Positions 52,263-60,561 of a stretch of DNA of 64,000 nucleotides are shown here, in pieces (positions within the stretch are counted from its first letter, which is position 1; the number at the start of each line of letters is the position of its first letter). The notes beneath the pieces are model-generated. The model searched no databases, was not told the origin of the DNA, and saw only the letters and a list, made by a program, of their open reading frames with translations. This stretch comes from an uncultured Pelagibacteraceae bacterium. Its GTDB lineage: Bacteria > Pseudomonadota > Alphaproteobacteria > Pelagibacterales > Pelagibacteraceae. The stretch is from the NCBI GenBank assembly GCA_902578315.1, contig CACHCL010000001.1, positions 1-64,000 of the forward strand, given 5' to 3'. The position numbers and the translations under genes were made by a program.

Positions 52263-53060
52263 TTAGTGACCCTTTAAGCTAGGTATTCTTATTCTAAGAT
52301 TTTTTGATAGTTTGGGATTTATAGAAGCTGTAATCACTCCTTCTGATTTCTTTAATTCTTTTAATATTTCTCCATCTGGAGAAATTATTAATGAATGTCC
52401 GAAAGTTTTTCTTCCGTTATAATGAGTTCCACCTTGTGCAGGAGCAAAAATATAACAAAAATTTTCTATAGCTCTAGCTTTCAATAAAGAGTGCCAATGT
52501 TTCCTGCCGGTAGTCTCGGTAAAGGCAGATGGAACAGTTATAAATAATGATCCCGCCTTAGCTAGTTTTCTATATAGAATTGGAAATCTAAGGTCATAAC
52601 AAATGGTTAGACCAATCTTTCCCCAAGGTAAGTTGAAAGTCTTTACTTTATTTCCTGGATTAAAACTCTTTGACTCAAAATATTTCTCTTTTTTGCTTAA
52701 AACAACGTCGTACATGTGAATTTTATCATAGTAAGTTCTTATTTTACCACCCCTATCAATTAAAAGAGATCTATTTACTAATTTATTTTTTGTAATTTTA
52801 ATTATCAAAGAGCCTATCAAAATCCATTTCTTATATTTTTTTGCAAGTTTTTTAATTCCATTTAGGTAAATATCATTTTGCATTGACGTACAAACTTTTA
52901 GCAATTCTTTTTTGTTTAAAGAGAAATGTGAAGAAACTTCAGGAGTAATTATGAAATCGGTTTTTTGCTTTACTGCTTTTTTAATTAGTTTTGATGTTTT
53001 GTTTAAATTAAAATGTATATTATTATTTGATCTTAATTGAATACAAGAAACACGAAACAT
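52263..53060 (-). CDS. Nitrilase-superfamily amidohydrolase (Nit2/omega-amidase-like)
   Basis: A 265-residue carbon-nitrogen hydrolase with the Glu-Lys-Cys triad visible in FIITPEVS, YDKIHMYDV and IGLTICYDLRFP. Members hydrolyse simple amides, for instance alpha-ketoglutaramate or deaminated glutathione. An upstream in-frame ATG at 53090 would add ten residues, but the ATG at 53060 overlaps the speDE stop as TGATG and gives the normal family start (FRVSCIQLRS). It is the last gene of the polyamine/MTA operon, so a role in nitrogen recycling there is inferred. Confidence 0.85.
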   Translation of the reverse strand: MFRVSCIQLRSNNNIHFNLNKTSKLIKKAVKQKTDFIITPEVSSHFSLNKKELLKVCTSMQNDIYLNGIKKLAKKYKKWILIGSLIIKITKNKLVNRSLLIDRGGKIRTYYDKIHMYDVVLSKKEKYFESKSFNPGNKVKTFNLPWGKIGLTICYDLRFPILYRKLAKAGSLFITVPSAFTETTGRKHWHSLLKARAIENFCYIFAPAQGGTHYNGRKTFGHSLIISPDGEILKELKKSEGVITASINPKLSKNLRIRIPSLKGH

Positions 53061-54100
53061 CACTTCATTATAGATGAAGCAAAATTCCATTTACAGTCAA
53101 AACTAGGGATATAAGCCCCGGATAATTTAACGTTTCCAAAGCTTTTTCCTAAAACCTTACACCAATTATCAACTTGTTTAGGTTTTTTATCCTGGCTTCC
53201 GACTTGAGCAGTAATTACACCACCTTTTTTCAGTATTCTTTTTAAACCTTTCATATTTTTTTTAGCTAAATCAATGCAGTATTGATCATCATTTAAATCT
53301 ACAAAAATTTTATCATATTTTGAGTCCTCTATTTCTTTTATACTTTTAAATGCGTCTCCCCAGTACGTTTTAATTTTATTGCTTTTTTTTACTTTTGAGC
53401 AAACTTTTGGTAAATGACGATAGCAAACATCTACAATCTCAGGATCTAATTCAAACCAATCGATGTAATTGGAATTATTCTCCAAACATGCTCTAGCTAC
53501 TCCTCCATCTCCCCCACCAATAATCGCAACATTATTATTTTTTTTACTTAAATCATAACTAGATTTGAAAAAACTTGAGCTATAAATTTTTTCATCTTTT
53601 TCAGCTACTTGAATTTCATGATCAATAAACAAAGCATGTCCGAATTCTTCTAAATCCATTATTTCAACAAATTGGCCAACTTTAGAAGTAAATTTTTCTA
53701 AAACATCTTTGACAACATAAAATTTCTTTTGTCCAGGCGTACTGTAAATGTCATCATAAAGACCTATGCTACTTCTATCAAAAGCATTGGTAACTACCCT
53801 TTTGTGGTCTATCTCTTTTCTTAAAATTTTAAGAGCAACTTTAGGGTTTACCTTTCCACAAGTAAAAAAATCAAAGCTTATTACGCCCCTTTCAGGGAAA
53901 GTATGAAAACTGAAGTGACTTTCTGACAATAAAGCAACTAAGGTAAAGCCTTGTGGTTCAAATTTATGAGAAGCAACGTTTAGTATTTCAACCTTTGCAG
54001 CTTTTGCTATTTTGTAAATAACCTTTTCATAAAATTCAGGTGAATAATCTTTTTTAACACCAAGAAAATCAATGGTAATGTGCTCACCAACTTTAATCAT
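53060..54100 (-). CDS. Fused S-adenosylmethionine decarboxylase and spermidine-synthase-like protein
   Basis: A 346-residue fusion. Residues 1-120 are a class 1b AdoMet decarboxylase: E60-S61 cleavage site making the pyruvoyl group, H66 and C81 (FFTCG) all conserved. Residues 125-346 are an aminopropyltransferase: GHALFIDHEIQVAEKDEKIYS, the AdoMet-binding GGGDGG at 195-200 and FELDPEIVDVC. The usual catalytic DPxGPA segment is replaced by VDLNDDQYCID around 267-277, so the amine acceptor may differ from putrescine. Decarboxylated AdoMet could be passed directly to the transferase. It lies five bases after the aldolase gene. Confidence 0.88.
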   Translation of the reverse strand: MIKVGEHITIDFLGVKKDYSPEFYEKVIYKIAKAAKVEILNVASHKFEPQGFTLVALLSESHFSFHTFPERGVISFDFFTCGKVNPKVALKILRKEIDHKRVVTNAFDRSSIGLYDDIYSTPGQKKFYVVKDVLEKFTSKVGQFVEIMDLEEFGHALFIDHEIQVAEKDEKIYSSSFFKSSYDLSKKNNNVAIIGGGDGGVARACLENNSNYIDWFELDPEIVDVCYRHLPKVCSKVKKSNKIKTYWGDAFKSIKEIEDSKYDKIFVDLNDDQYCIDLAKKNMKGLKRILKKGGVITAQVGSQDKKPKQVDNWCKVLGKSFGNVKLSGAYIPSFDCKWNFASSIMK

Positions 54101-54105
54101 TAAAA

Positions 54106-54750
54106 TTATCCTTTTTTATAATTTTTAAATTTACCCAAGACAATTTTTATTTCTTTTTTCGAAAGAATCTTAGGTATTCCAATTCTTATGGCATTTATAT
54201 ATTGATGGCAAATATTTTCGATTTCTTGAGCTAGCTCAAAAGTCTTTTCTAAATTTTCTCCGAAAGCAACCTGACCGTGATTAGCAATCAAACATGCTGT
54301 TCTATTTTTTAGAGCTTTAATAATATTTCTAGAAAGATTTTTTGTTCCAAAAGTTGCGTATTTACTGCACTTAATGTCCTCTCCACCGGCTACTGCAACC
54401 ATATAGTGAAAAGCTGGAATAGTTTTTTGATGAGTTGAAACTGCAGTAGCACAAGTCGAGTGTGCGTGGACTATTGCTTTTGCCTCTTTTTTATTCACAT
54501 AAATATCTTGATGAAATCTCCATTCTGATGAAGGTTTTCCTTTTTTTTTATCATAAACACCTTTAAGTGAAACAAATATAATGTCTTTAGGTTTTAAAGA
54601 GGAATACTTTCTTCCGGATGGAGTAATGTAAAAACCATCTTCTCCTTTCTCTTTTGCTCTTGCAGAAATATTTCCTGATCTTAAAGCAGATAGATTTGTT
54701 ATATTTAATTTTTTTGAATATTTAATAACTTCAGCTTTTAATTTGCTCAC
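54106..54750 (-). CDS. Class II aldolase/adducin family protein, methylthioribulose-phosphate aldolase-like
   Basis: A 214-residue zinc-dependent class II aldolase of the FucA/MtnB fold. The zinc histidines are in VHAHSTCATAVS and ANHGQVAFG; a catalytic acid lies in PSSEWRFHQDIY. Homologs act on L-fuculose-1-P, on methylthioribulose-1-P as dehydratase (MtnB), or on that compound as aldolase in the DHAP shunt (Ald2). Its place directly after mtnA supports methylthioribulose-1-P as substrate. No mtnC or mtnD is present, so the aldolase route to DHAP and methylthioacetaldehyde is favoured over the classic dehydratase route. Confidence 0.8.
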   Translation of the reverse strand: MSKLKAEVIKYSKKLNITNLSALRSGNISARAKEKGEDGFYITPSGRKYSSLKPKDIIFVSLKGVYDKKKGKPSSEWRFHQDIYVNKKEAKAIVHAHSTCATAVSTHQKTIPAFHYMVAVAGGEDIKCSKYATFGTKNLSRNIIKALKNRTACLIANHGQVAFGENLEKTFELAQEIENICHQYINAIRIGIPKILSKKEIKIVLGKFKNYKKG

Positions 54751-55817
54751 TTAAATAAACCTTTCAATCCATTTTCCGAAGCTTCGCAAATTCCTTTTTC
54801 TGTAATTAAACCTGTAACTAGTTTAGCAGGTGTTACATCAAAGGCTAGGTTTAATGACTTACTTTTTTGTGGGTAAATTCTAACCTTCTTAATTTCATTA
54901 TTTTCATCAATTCCCTCAACATGGGATAGCTCATCTGAATTTCTCTCTTCGATGGGAATTTGTTTATGATCTTTAATGCTCCAGTCTATGGTTGAACTTG
55001 GTAAAGCAACATAAAAAGGGACATTGTTATCTTTTGCTGATAAAGCCTTTAGGTAAGTTCCAATTTTATTACAAACATCTCCATTTGATAAAGTTCTATC
55101 GGTCCCAACAATACACATATCTACTTGCCCTCTTTGCATAAGTATACCCCCAGCGTTATCAGTAATAACAGTATTTGATATCCCCTCTTCATTTAATTCA
55201 TATGAAGTTAAATTAGCTCCTTGATTTCGTGGTCTTGTCTCATCCACCCAAACATGAACCTTTATACCTTTTTGGTAAGCATGATATATTGGCGATGTAG
55301 CAGTTCCCCAGTCTATAGTTGCTAACCATCCAGCATTACAATGAGTTAGAATATTAACTGTATCTTTTTTTTTATTAGCAATGTCTTCAATAAGTTTAAG
55401 ACCATTCAAACCGATATTTTTACAAAATTTTTCATCCTCTTCTGTAATCGCTTTTGCTTCATCTAAAGCTATTTTCAATATATCTTTATTGTTAACTCCA
55501 GAAAGCTTTCTCATCATCCTGTCTACTGCCCATTTAAGATTGATTGCGGTGGGTCTTGATGCAATTAACTCCTCACTCGATTTCTTTAGAAAAGATAAAT
55601 CATTTTTTTCGATTATAGATAAAGCTAAACCATAGGCAGCTGTTGCACCGATTAATGGAGCGCCTCTCACCTCCATTCTTTTAATAGCATTTATTGCATC
55701 TTTTACGGTCTTTAAATCTTTAATGATAAACTGATGAGGAAGTTTTGTTTGATCAATGATTTTTACTAAATTATTCTTAAACCAAATAGTTTTGTATGAT
55801 TTACCCTCTATTTTCAT
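54747..55817 (-). CDS. mtnA: S-methyl-5-thioribose-1-phosphate isomerase
   Basis: A 356-residue enzyme converting methylthioribose-1-P to methylthioribulose-1-P. Diagnostic parts are RGAPLIGATAAYG, THCNAGWLATIDWGTA with the catalytic cysteine, DETRPRNQGANLTSYEL, and the aspartate in VGTDRT. It resembles eIF2B-alpha subunits but the CNAG and GTDR motifs identify MtnA. It overlaps the tautomerase by four bases and the aldolase by four bases, showing tight coupling. Confidence 0.95.
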   Translation of the reverse strand: MKIEGKSYKTIWFKNNLVKIIDQTKLPHQFIIKDLKTVKDAINAIKRMEVRGAPLIGATAAYGLALSIIEKNDLSFLKKSSEELIASRPTAINLKWAVDRMMRKLSGVNNKDILKIALDEAKAITEEDEKFCKNIGLNGLKLIEDIANKKKDTVNILTHCNAGWLATIDWGTATSPIYHAYQKGIKVHVWVDETRPRNQGANLTSYELNEEGISNTVITDNAGGILMQRGQVDMCIVGTDRTLSNGDVCNKIGTYLKALSAKDNNVPFYVALPSSTIDWSIKDHKQIPIEERNSDELSHVEGIDENNEIKKVRIYPQKSKSLNLAFDVTPAKLVTGLITEKGICEASENGLKGLFK

Positions 55818-56257
55818 TTAATTTCCATTTTTTTTAATCTTTTTCTTAAACTTGGTGATAACGAATTAAACCATTTTTTTTCCTGTCCTGATTTAGGCAA
55901 AACCTCGCCATACTCAATCATTTGATCTGGTAATAATTCTTCTAAATAAACCCATACAAAGTCACTCTGCAACTTTGTGTTCTTAATCAAAATTTTTCTT
56001 AAACCTAAAATGAGTTGCTTTTTGACTTTTGATGTTCGTCCAGATCTTATTTGTCCATTTAAGAAAATTTCTTTAGTTTTTACTAATTTACCACCCATGA
56101 AATGAGTATTTTTTTGATTTTTTTGAAAAATTACTTGGGCAAAAAATGTATTTGCTCCTGTATATTTACTATGAATACTCGTTATATCACTCGCAATAGA
56201 ATTTTTTTGTTTTTGTGAAAGATTTATATTTGAATATTTTACCGTATAAGTTGGCAT
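55814..56257 (-). CDS. cis-3-chloroacrylate dehalogenase-like tautomerase superfamily protein
   Basis: A 147-residue tautomerase with catalytic Pro1 exposed after methionine removal (start MPTYTV). Counting from Pro1, all six residues known to matter in cis-CaaD are at identical positions: Pro1, His28, Arg70, Arg73, Tyr103 and Glu114. Length also matches (cis-CaaD and Cg10062 have about 149 residues). Those enzymes hydrate 3-substituted acrylates or acetylene acids with loss of the substituent. The gene sits between mtnP and mtnA, overlapping mtnA by four bases. A natural substrate with a methylthio group is an attractive inference, but no known step of MTA salvage uses this enzyme. Confidence 0.88.
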   Translation of the reverse strand: MPTYTVKYSNINLSQKQKNSIASDITSIHSKYTGANTFFAQVIFQKNQKNTHFMGGKLVKTKEIFLNGQIRSGRTSKVKKQLILGLRKILIKNTKLQSDFVWVYLEELLPDQMIEYGEVLPKSGQEKKWFNSLSPSLRKRLKKMEIK

Positions 56258-56262
56258 TGAAA

Positions 56263-57138
56263 TTATTTTTTATTTAAAACTCTTCCAGCAATATTTTTTA
56301 ATTTTTTTATTGTTTTTTTTGTTCTTAACTTTGCATCGGTAATTATAGCTACATCTAAACAATCGTTTGCAGGATCTTTTTCTACTGAATAGTCTTTAAA
56401 TGTTTTTATTATTTCTTTGATCATATTTTGTGCATTTGCTGCATTTTTCATTAAAGTTTGAACTACCATGCTAACATCAACTTCATCATGATCAGGATGC
56501 CAACAATCGTAGTCTGTCACCATAGCAACAGTGCTGTATCTTATTTCTGCCTCTCTAGCTAATTTTGCTTCAGGCATATTGGTCATTCCAATTACATCAG
56601 CCCCCCAAGATCTATATAAATTTGACTCGGCTAAAGTAGAAAATTGTGGTCCCTCCATGACAACGTATGTTCCCCCGGTCTGATACTTTATATTCAATTT
56701 TTTTAATGCTCCCTCACAACACTTTGCTAATCCAGGACTTGTGGGTTTAGCCATGGAGACATGAGCGACGATTTCCTCATTAAAAAATGTTTTAATTCTT
56801 GAAAAAGTTCTGTCTATAAATTGATCAACAATTACAAATTTTCCTGGCTCCAAGTTCTCTTTTAGTGATCCAACCGCTGACACAGAGATGATATCAGTTA
56901 CTCCCAGCTGTTTCATTGCGTCAATATTAGCTCTAAAATTAATATTTGTTGGGTTTATTTTATGCCCTCTTGAATGACGAGGAATGAAACAGATTTCCTC
57001 TTTTTCAAAGTGAGCTATCAAGATCTCGTCTGAAGGTTTTCCCCAAGGCGTGTTTATTTTTTTCCAATTCGTTTTTTTAAAACCTTCCATTTTGTAAAGG
57101 CCGCTACCTCCAATTATCCCGAGTTTTCTTTTTTTCAT
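56263..57138 (-). CDS. mtnP: S-methyl-5'-thioadenosine phosphorylase
   Basis: A 291-residue nucleoside phosphorylase that splits MTA into adenine and methylthioribose-1-P. The start LGIIGGSGLYKMEG, the phosphate-binding PRHSRGHKINP, NFRANIDAM, VVMEGPQFSTLAES and VIGMTNMPEAKLAREAEI are typical. The MTNMPEA asparagine and C-terminal DYDCWH aspartates favour a 6-aminopurine (adenine) nucleoside. It is the first gene of the minus-strand operon and is divergent from apt, which would recycle the released adenine. Confidence 0.95.
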   Translation of the reverse strand: MKKRKLGIIGGSGLYKMEGFKKTNWKKINTPWGKPSDEILIAHFEKEEICFIPRHSRGHKINPTNINFRANIDAMKQLGVTDIISVSAVGSLKENLEPGKFVIVDQFIDRTFSRIKTFFNEEIVAHVSMAKPTSPGLAKCCEGALKKLNIKYQTGGTYVVMEGPQFSTLAESNLYRSWGADVIGMTNMPEAKLAREAEIRYSTVAMVTDYDCWHPDHDEVDVSMVVQTLMKNAANAQNMIKEIIKTFKDYSVEKDPANDCLDVAIITDAKLRTKKTIKKLKNIAGRVLNKK

Positions 57139-57182
57139 TATTTAATTATTAATGCTTTTTTGTTAGAACTTGAAGTATAATT

Positions 57183-57710
57183 ATGGACTTAAAAAAATAT
57201 ATTAGATCAATTCCAGATTACCCGAAAAAAGGTATATTGTTTAGAGATATTACAACTTTAATTAAAAACCCTGAAGCTTTCAAATTTGCGAATGATAAAA
57301 TTATTGAAATCGCAAAAAAAATAGATTTTGATAAAGTTTCTGCAATAGAGTCCAGGGGCTTTGTTTTTGCATCAACTGTATCATATATTTTAAATAAGCC
57401 TTTTATTTTGTTAAGAAAAAAAGATAAATTACCTGCTGAAACTCATTCTGTAGATTTTAAACTTGAATATGGAGAGGCTACCATAGAAGTTCATAAAGAC
57501 TCCATAGCAAAAGATGAAAAAATTCTTGTGATTGATGATCTGATCGCCACGGGTGGTACGGCTGAAGCAGCAGCAAAATTGATTGAAATATCTGGTGGAA
57601 AAGTTGCAGGATTTATTTTTGTAATTAATCTTTTTGATTTACCTGGGAGTAAACTGCTTTCAGAAAAGGGGTATAAAACATCTAGCTTGATTGAATTTCC
57701 TGGTCACTAA
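57183..57710 (+). CDS. apt: Adenine phosphoribosyltransferase
   Basis: A 175-residue enzyme making AMP from adenine and PRPP. The IPDYPKKGILFRDITTL start, ESRGFVFAS and the PRPP-binding VIDDLIATGGTAEAA are all present. It diverges from mtnP with 44 bp between starts, which must hold both promoters. Functionally it removes adenine, the product of MtnP, pulling MTA breakdown forward. The stop shares bases with the convergent epimerase gene (CTAA). Confidence 0.96.
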   Translation: MDLKKYIRSIPDYPKKGILFRDITTLIKNPEAFKFANDKIIEIAKKIDFDKVSAIESRGFVFASTVSYILNKPFILLRKKDKLPAETHSVDFKLEYGEATIEVHKDSIAKDEKILVIDDLIATGGTAEAAAKLIEISGGKVAGFIFVINLFDLPGSKLLSEKGYKTSSLIEFPGH

Positions 57711-58594
57711 TGACTTGATGTAATTAAATTTCTTATATAATCTTTTAATTCAATTTTTCCAAAAGTTTTGTAAATTTTATTTGATAAATTTTTATCTGTA
57801 AGTGAGGAAGCGTAACGTTCTCCTGCTCTACGAGGTAAAAATCTAATTTTTGAATTAAACATTTTTGCCACTTCTAGAACGGAGTAAGTTTTTTTACTTG
57901 CAATACTGTAATGACGACATAAATTTTTTTTCCATGCTATAAAACAAACATGAATAGTATCATCAATATGAGTAAATCTTCTGGTTTGAGATCCAGGCTT
58001 CACAACAGGAAGAGCTTTTTTTCTTTTCCAGTGATCTTCAAATATTCCAATTACAGTTGACATCGCACCTTTGCAAATTTGATTTGGACCGTATACATTA
58101 TAAAAATAAATTACTTCATATTTAAAATTAAACCACTCTTTTAGGTTTTCCAATAATTCTAAATTTTTTGATTTTGAAAATGCATAAGGTGAAAGATTTT
58201 TATCTTTACCTTTGTTTCCTAATGAAGCAGATGTAGCAGAATAAATTAATTTAATATTGTGTTTTAAACAAAAATTAAATACAGAGTTTGATCCAATCGA
58301 ATTAGATTCTAAGCATTGATTCATTTTCAGAAAGCTTTGATAAATTCTGGCAAATTCACCAAAATGAAAAATTGTTTTTATATCCTTGGGTTTTTTTATA
58401 ATTTGGGAAATATTTTTTGTATTTCCTTTAATGTACTTTACTCTTTTATTTTTAATATGATTTCTTTTAGTCCCCGATGAATAATCGTCTAAACTTATAA
58501 TGTTGAAGTTTGTTTTCTTTAAAATATATTTTATTAAATTAGAGCCTACAAATCCTGCTCCCCCGGTTACAAGAATTTTTTTATTTTTACTCAT
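57707..58594 (-). CDS. NAD-dependent sugar epimerase/dehydratase (extended SDR)
   Basis: A 295-residue extended SDR of the GalE/WbpP type. The GGAGFVGSNL Rossmann motif near residue 11, the YAFSK catalytic pair (Y-x-x-x-K) and the FYNVYGPNQ and RRFTHIDD segments are conserved. It would act on a nucleotide-linked sugar, most likely UDP-glucose or UDP-GlcNAc epimerisation, but substrate cannot be fixed by motif. It starts 32 bp after the following glycosyltransferase on the same strand. Confidence 0.85.
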   Translation of the reverse strand: MSKNKKILVTGGAGFVGSNLIKYILKKTNFNIISLDDYSSGTKRNHIKNKRVKYIKGNTKNISQIIKKPKDIKTIFHFGEFARIYQSFLKMNQCLESNSIGSNSVFNFCLKHNIKLIYSATSASLGNKGKDKNLSPYAFSKSKNLELLENLKEWFNFKYEVIYFYNVYGPNQICKGAMSTVIGIFEDHWKRKKALPVVKPGSQTRRFTHIDDTIHVCFIAWKKNLCRHYSIASKKTYSVLEVAKMFNSKIRFLPRRAGERYASSLTDKNLSNKIYKTFGKIELKDYIRNLITSSH

Positions 58595-58626
58595 TTACAA
58601 ATTATTATCGTTAAGATCTTTATAAA

Positions 58627-59457
58627 TCAATCTAATGATGGTCTGTACCAAGATTTTTTACCTAAAATCGAATTTAAAATTCCACTCATTCTACAAAAGT
58701 AAATGTCACGTTTTTCTTTATTAAATATGAGTTGAAAAAAAATAATTTTTATTAATGAAGAAAAAAACTTAGGAATGATAATCGTTAAAGCTAAGAGGAA
58801 CCCTTTATGTTTTTTGTGAAAATAAAAAGTTGACCACATCCAATGCCAATTTCTATTTTTTTCTAGTTCAAGTTCATTTTCTCTTTTTACAGAACTTCCT
58901 CCTTCATGGTCTACGATAATATTTTTATCCAAATAAATTTGTCCACCTTTTTTTTTAACTTTTTTGCACAAGTCAATTTCCTCGAAGTATAAAAAGAAAT
59001 TTTCGTCAAAAAAATCATTATTAAATTTTTCTATATTTAAAAAGATTGCAAAGCCTTTTAAGTCATTTACCTCAAAAATATCATCGTTAATTGAATGATC
59101 ATAATTTTGATCATTGCCAGGTCCAATTATTGAAAAATTGGGATTTTTTTTTACAGAGTCGAAAAAATTGTCTAATGTATTTTTTTTTAATTTAGCATCT
59201 GGATTTAAAACTAGAGCATACTTTGTTTTGACTTTTTTAAGCCCATTATTATTGGCAACTGAATATCCACTGTTTTGGTTATTAAGGAAACATCTAACGT
59301 TGGTATACTTATTCTCTAATTTTTCTTTAAAATTTATATTATTGGAATTTTCAACTACGATTACATCTACATTTGTTGGAATAGAATCTATGCATGAAAA
59401 TATCTTACTTTCGCTTTTAAATGTAACGATTACTACAGTTAGTTCTTTTTTTTCCAT
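58627..59457 (-). CDS. Glycosyltransferase family 2, rhamnosyltransferase-like
   Basis: A 276-residue GT-A protein. TVVIVTFKSESKIFSCIDSIP, the ALVLNPDAKL motif holding a DxD-like NPDA, and EIDLCKKVKKKGG are the GT2 hallmarks, closest to rhamnosyl- and related O-antigen transferases. The C-terminal 60 residues contain a hydrophobic segment (LALTIIIPKFFSSLIKII) that probably anchors it to the membrane. The adjacent dTDP-rhamnose genes fit this role. Confidence 0.85.
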   Translation of the reverse strand: MEKKELTVVIVTFKSESKIFSCIDSIPTNVDVIVVENSNNINFKEKLENKYTNVRCFLNNQNSGYSVANNNGLKKVKTKYALVLNPDAKLKKNTLDNFFDSVKKNPNFSIIGPGNDQNYDHSINDDIFEVNDLKGFAIFLNIEKFNNDFFDENFFLYFEEIDLCKKVKKKGGQIYLDKNIIVDHEGGSSVKRENELELEKNRNWHWMWSTFYFHKKHKGFLLALTIIIPKFFSSLIKIIFFQLIFNKEKRDIYFCRMSGILNSILGKKSWYRPSLD

Positions 59458-59535
59458 AAAATAATAATATTTGATTTTGAAAGCTAATTCTTTTACTAAT
59501 TTATCACATTAATCGTATAATTCTAAAATTATATT

Positions 59536-60561
59536 ATGAAAAAAATCATTGTTACAGGCGGATCAGGTTTTATTGGAAGTAATTTAGTAAATTTTTTGAT
59601 AAAGAAAAAATATTATGTAATAAACATTGATAAGCTTACATATTCTTCAAATAAATACGATGACTCTATAAGAAATAAAAAAAATTATAAATTTTTTAGA
59701 TTAGATATTAATAATAAGATTAAACTTGTAAAAATAATTAAAAAGATAAAACCAAAGGCAATTTTTAATTTAGCTGCAGAGACTCATGTTGACAGATCAA
59801 TTGATGACCCAAAAGCATTCATTCATACTAACATAAATGGAACTTTTAATTTACTAGAGTCATTAAGATTTTTAAAAAAAAGGGGGGTTGAATTAAAGTT
59901 AATTCATATTTCTACTGATGAAGTTTATGGAGATATTGGCATAAGTAAAAGATCCGATGAGAATTTTAAATATGAACCAAGTTCACCTTATTCAGCATCG
60001 AAAGCTAGTGCAGATCATTTGGTCAAATCCTACATTAGAACTTATAAAATAAATGCAGTAATTTCTAATTGTTGTAACAATTATGGCCCATATCAATTTC
60101 CTGAAAAATTAATTCCAAAAATAATATCAAACATTTTTAATAATAAGGCTCTACCAATTTATGCAAAAGGCAAAAATTCAAGAGAATGGATACATGTAGA
60201 TGATCATTGTGAAGCCTTATTAACGCTATATTTAAAAGGTAAACCTGGAGAAAGTTACAATGTTGGCTCTGGAAAAAATATGAATAATCTTAATCTAGTA
60301 AAAAAAATCTTAAAAATTTGTAACTCAATAGGAATTAAAATAAACAAAAAAACTAAAATAAAATTTGTTGCAGATAGGCCTGGCCATGATTTTAGATATG
60401 CTTTAGATAATAGGAAAATTTTGAAAGAGCTAAAATGGCGTCCAAAAATAAATTTTGATCAAGGCTTAGCTTCAACAATTAAATGGTACTTTTCAAATAA
60501 GAAATTTTTAAAACAAATTTCGAAAAAAAAATATGAAAAAAGATTAGGTCTTAAAATATGA
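59536..60561 (+). CDS. rfbB: dTDP-glucose 4,6-dehydratase
   Basis: A 341-residue extended SDR. The start VTGGSGFIGSNLVNFL, NLAAETHVDRSIDDP, STDEVYGD, the catalytic YSASKA and NCCNNYGPYQFPEKLIPK are the RfbB signatures. It makes dTDP-4-keto-6-deoxyglucose, the second step to dTDP-rhamnose. It overlaps rfbA by four bases and begins the operon rfbB-rfbA-rfbD-like-rfbC. Confidence 0.95.
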   Translation: MKKIIVTGGSGFIGSNLVNFLIKKKYYVINIDKLTYSSNKYDDSIRNKKNYKFFRLDINNKIKLVKIIKKIKPKAIFNLAAETHVDRSIDDPKAFIHTNINGTFNLLESLRFLKKRGVELKLIHISTDEVYGDIGISKRSDENFKYEPSSPYSASKASADHLVKSYIRTYKINAVISNCCNNYGPYQFPEKLIPKIISNIFNNKALPIYAKGKNSREWIHVDDHCEALLTLYLKGKPGESYNVGSGKNMNNLNLVKKILKICNSIGIKINKKTKIKFVADRPGHDFRYALDNRKILKELKWRPKINFDQGLASTIKWYFSNKKFLKQISKKKYEKRLGLKI

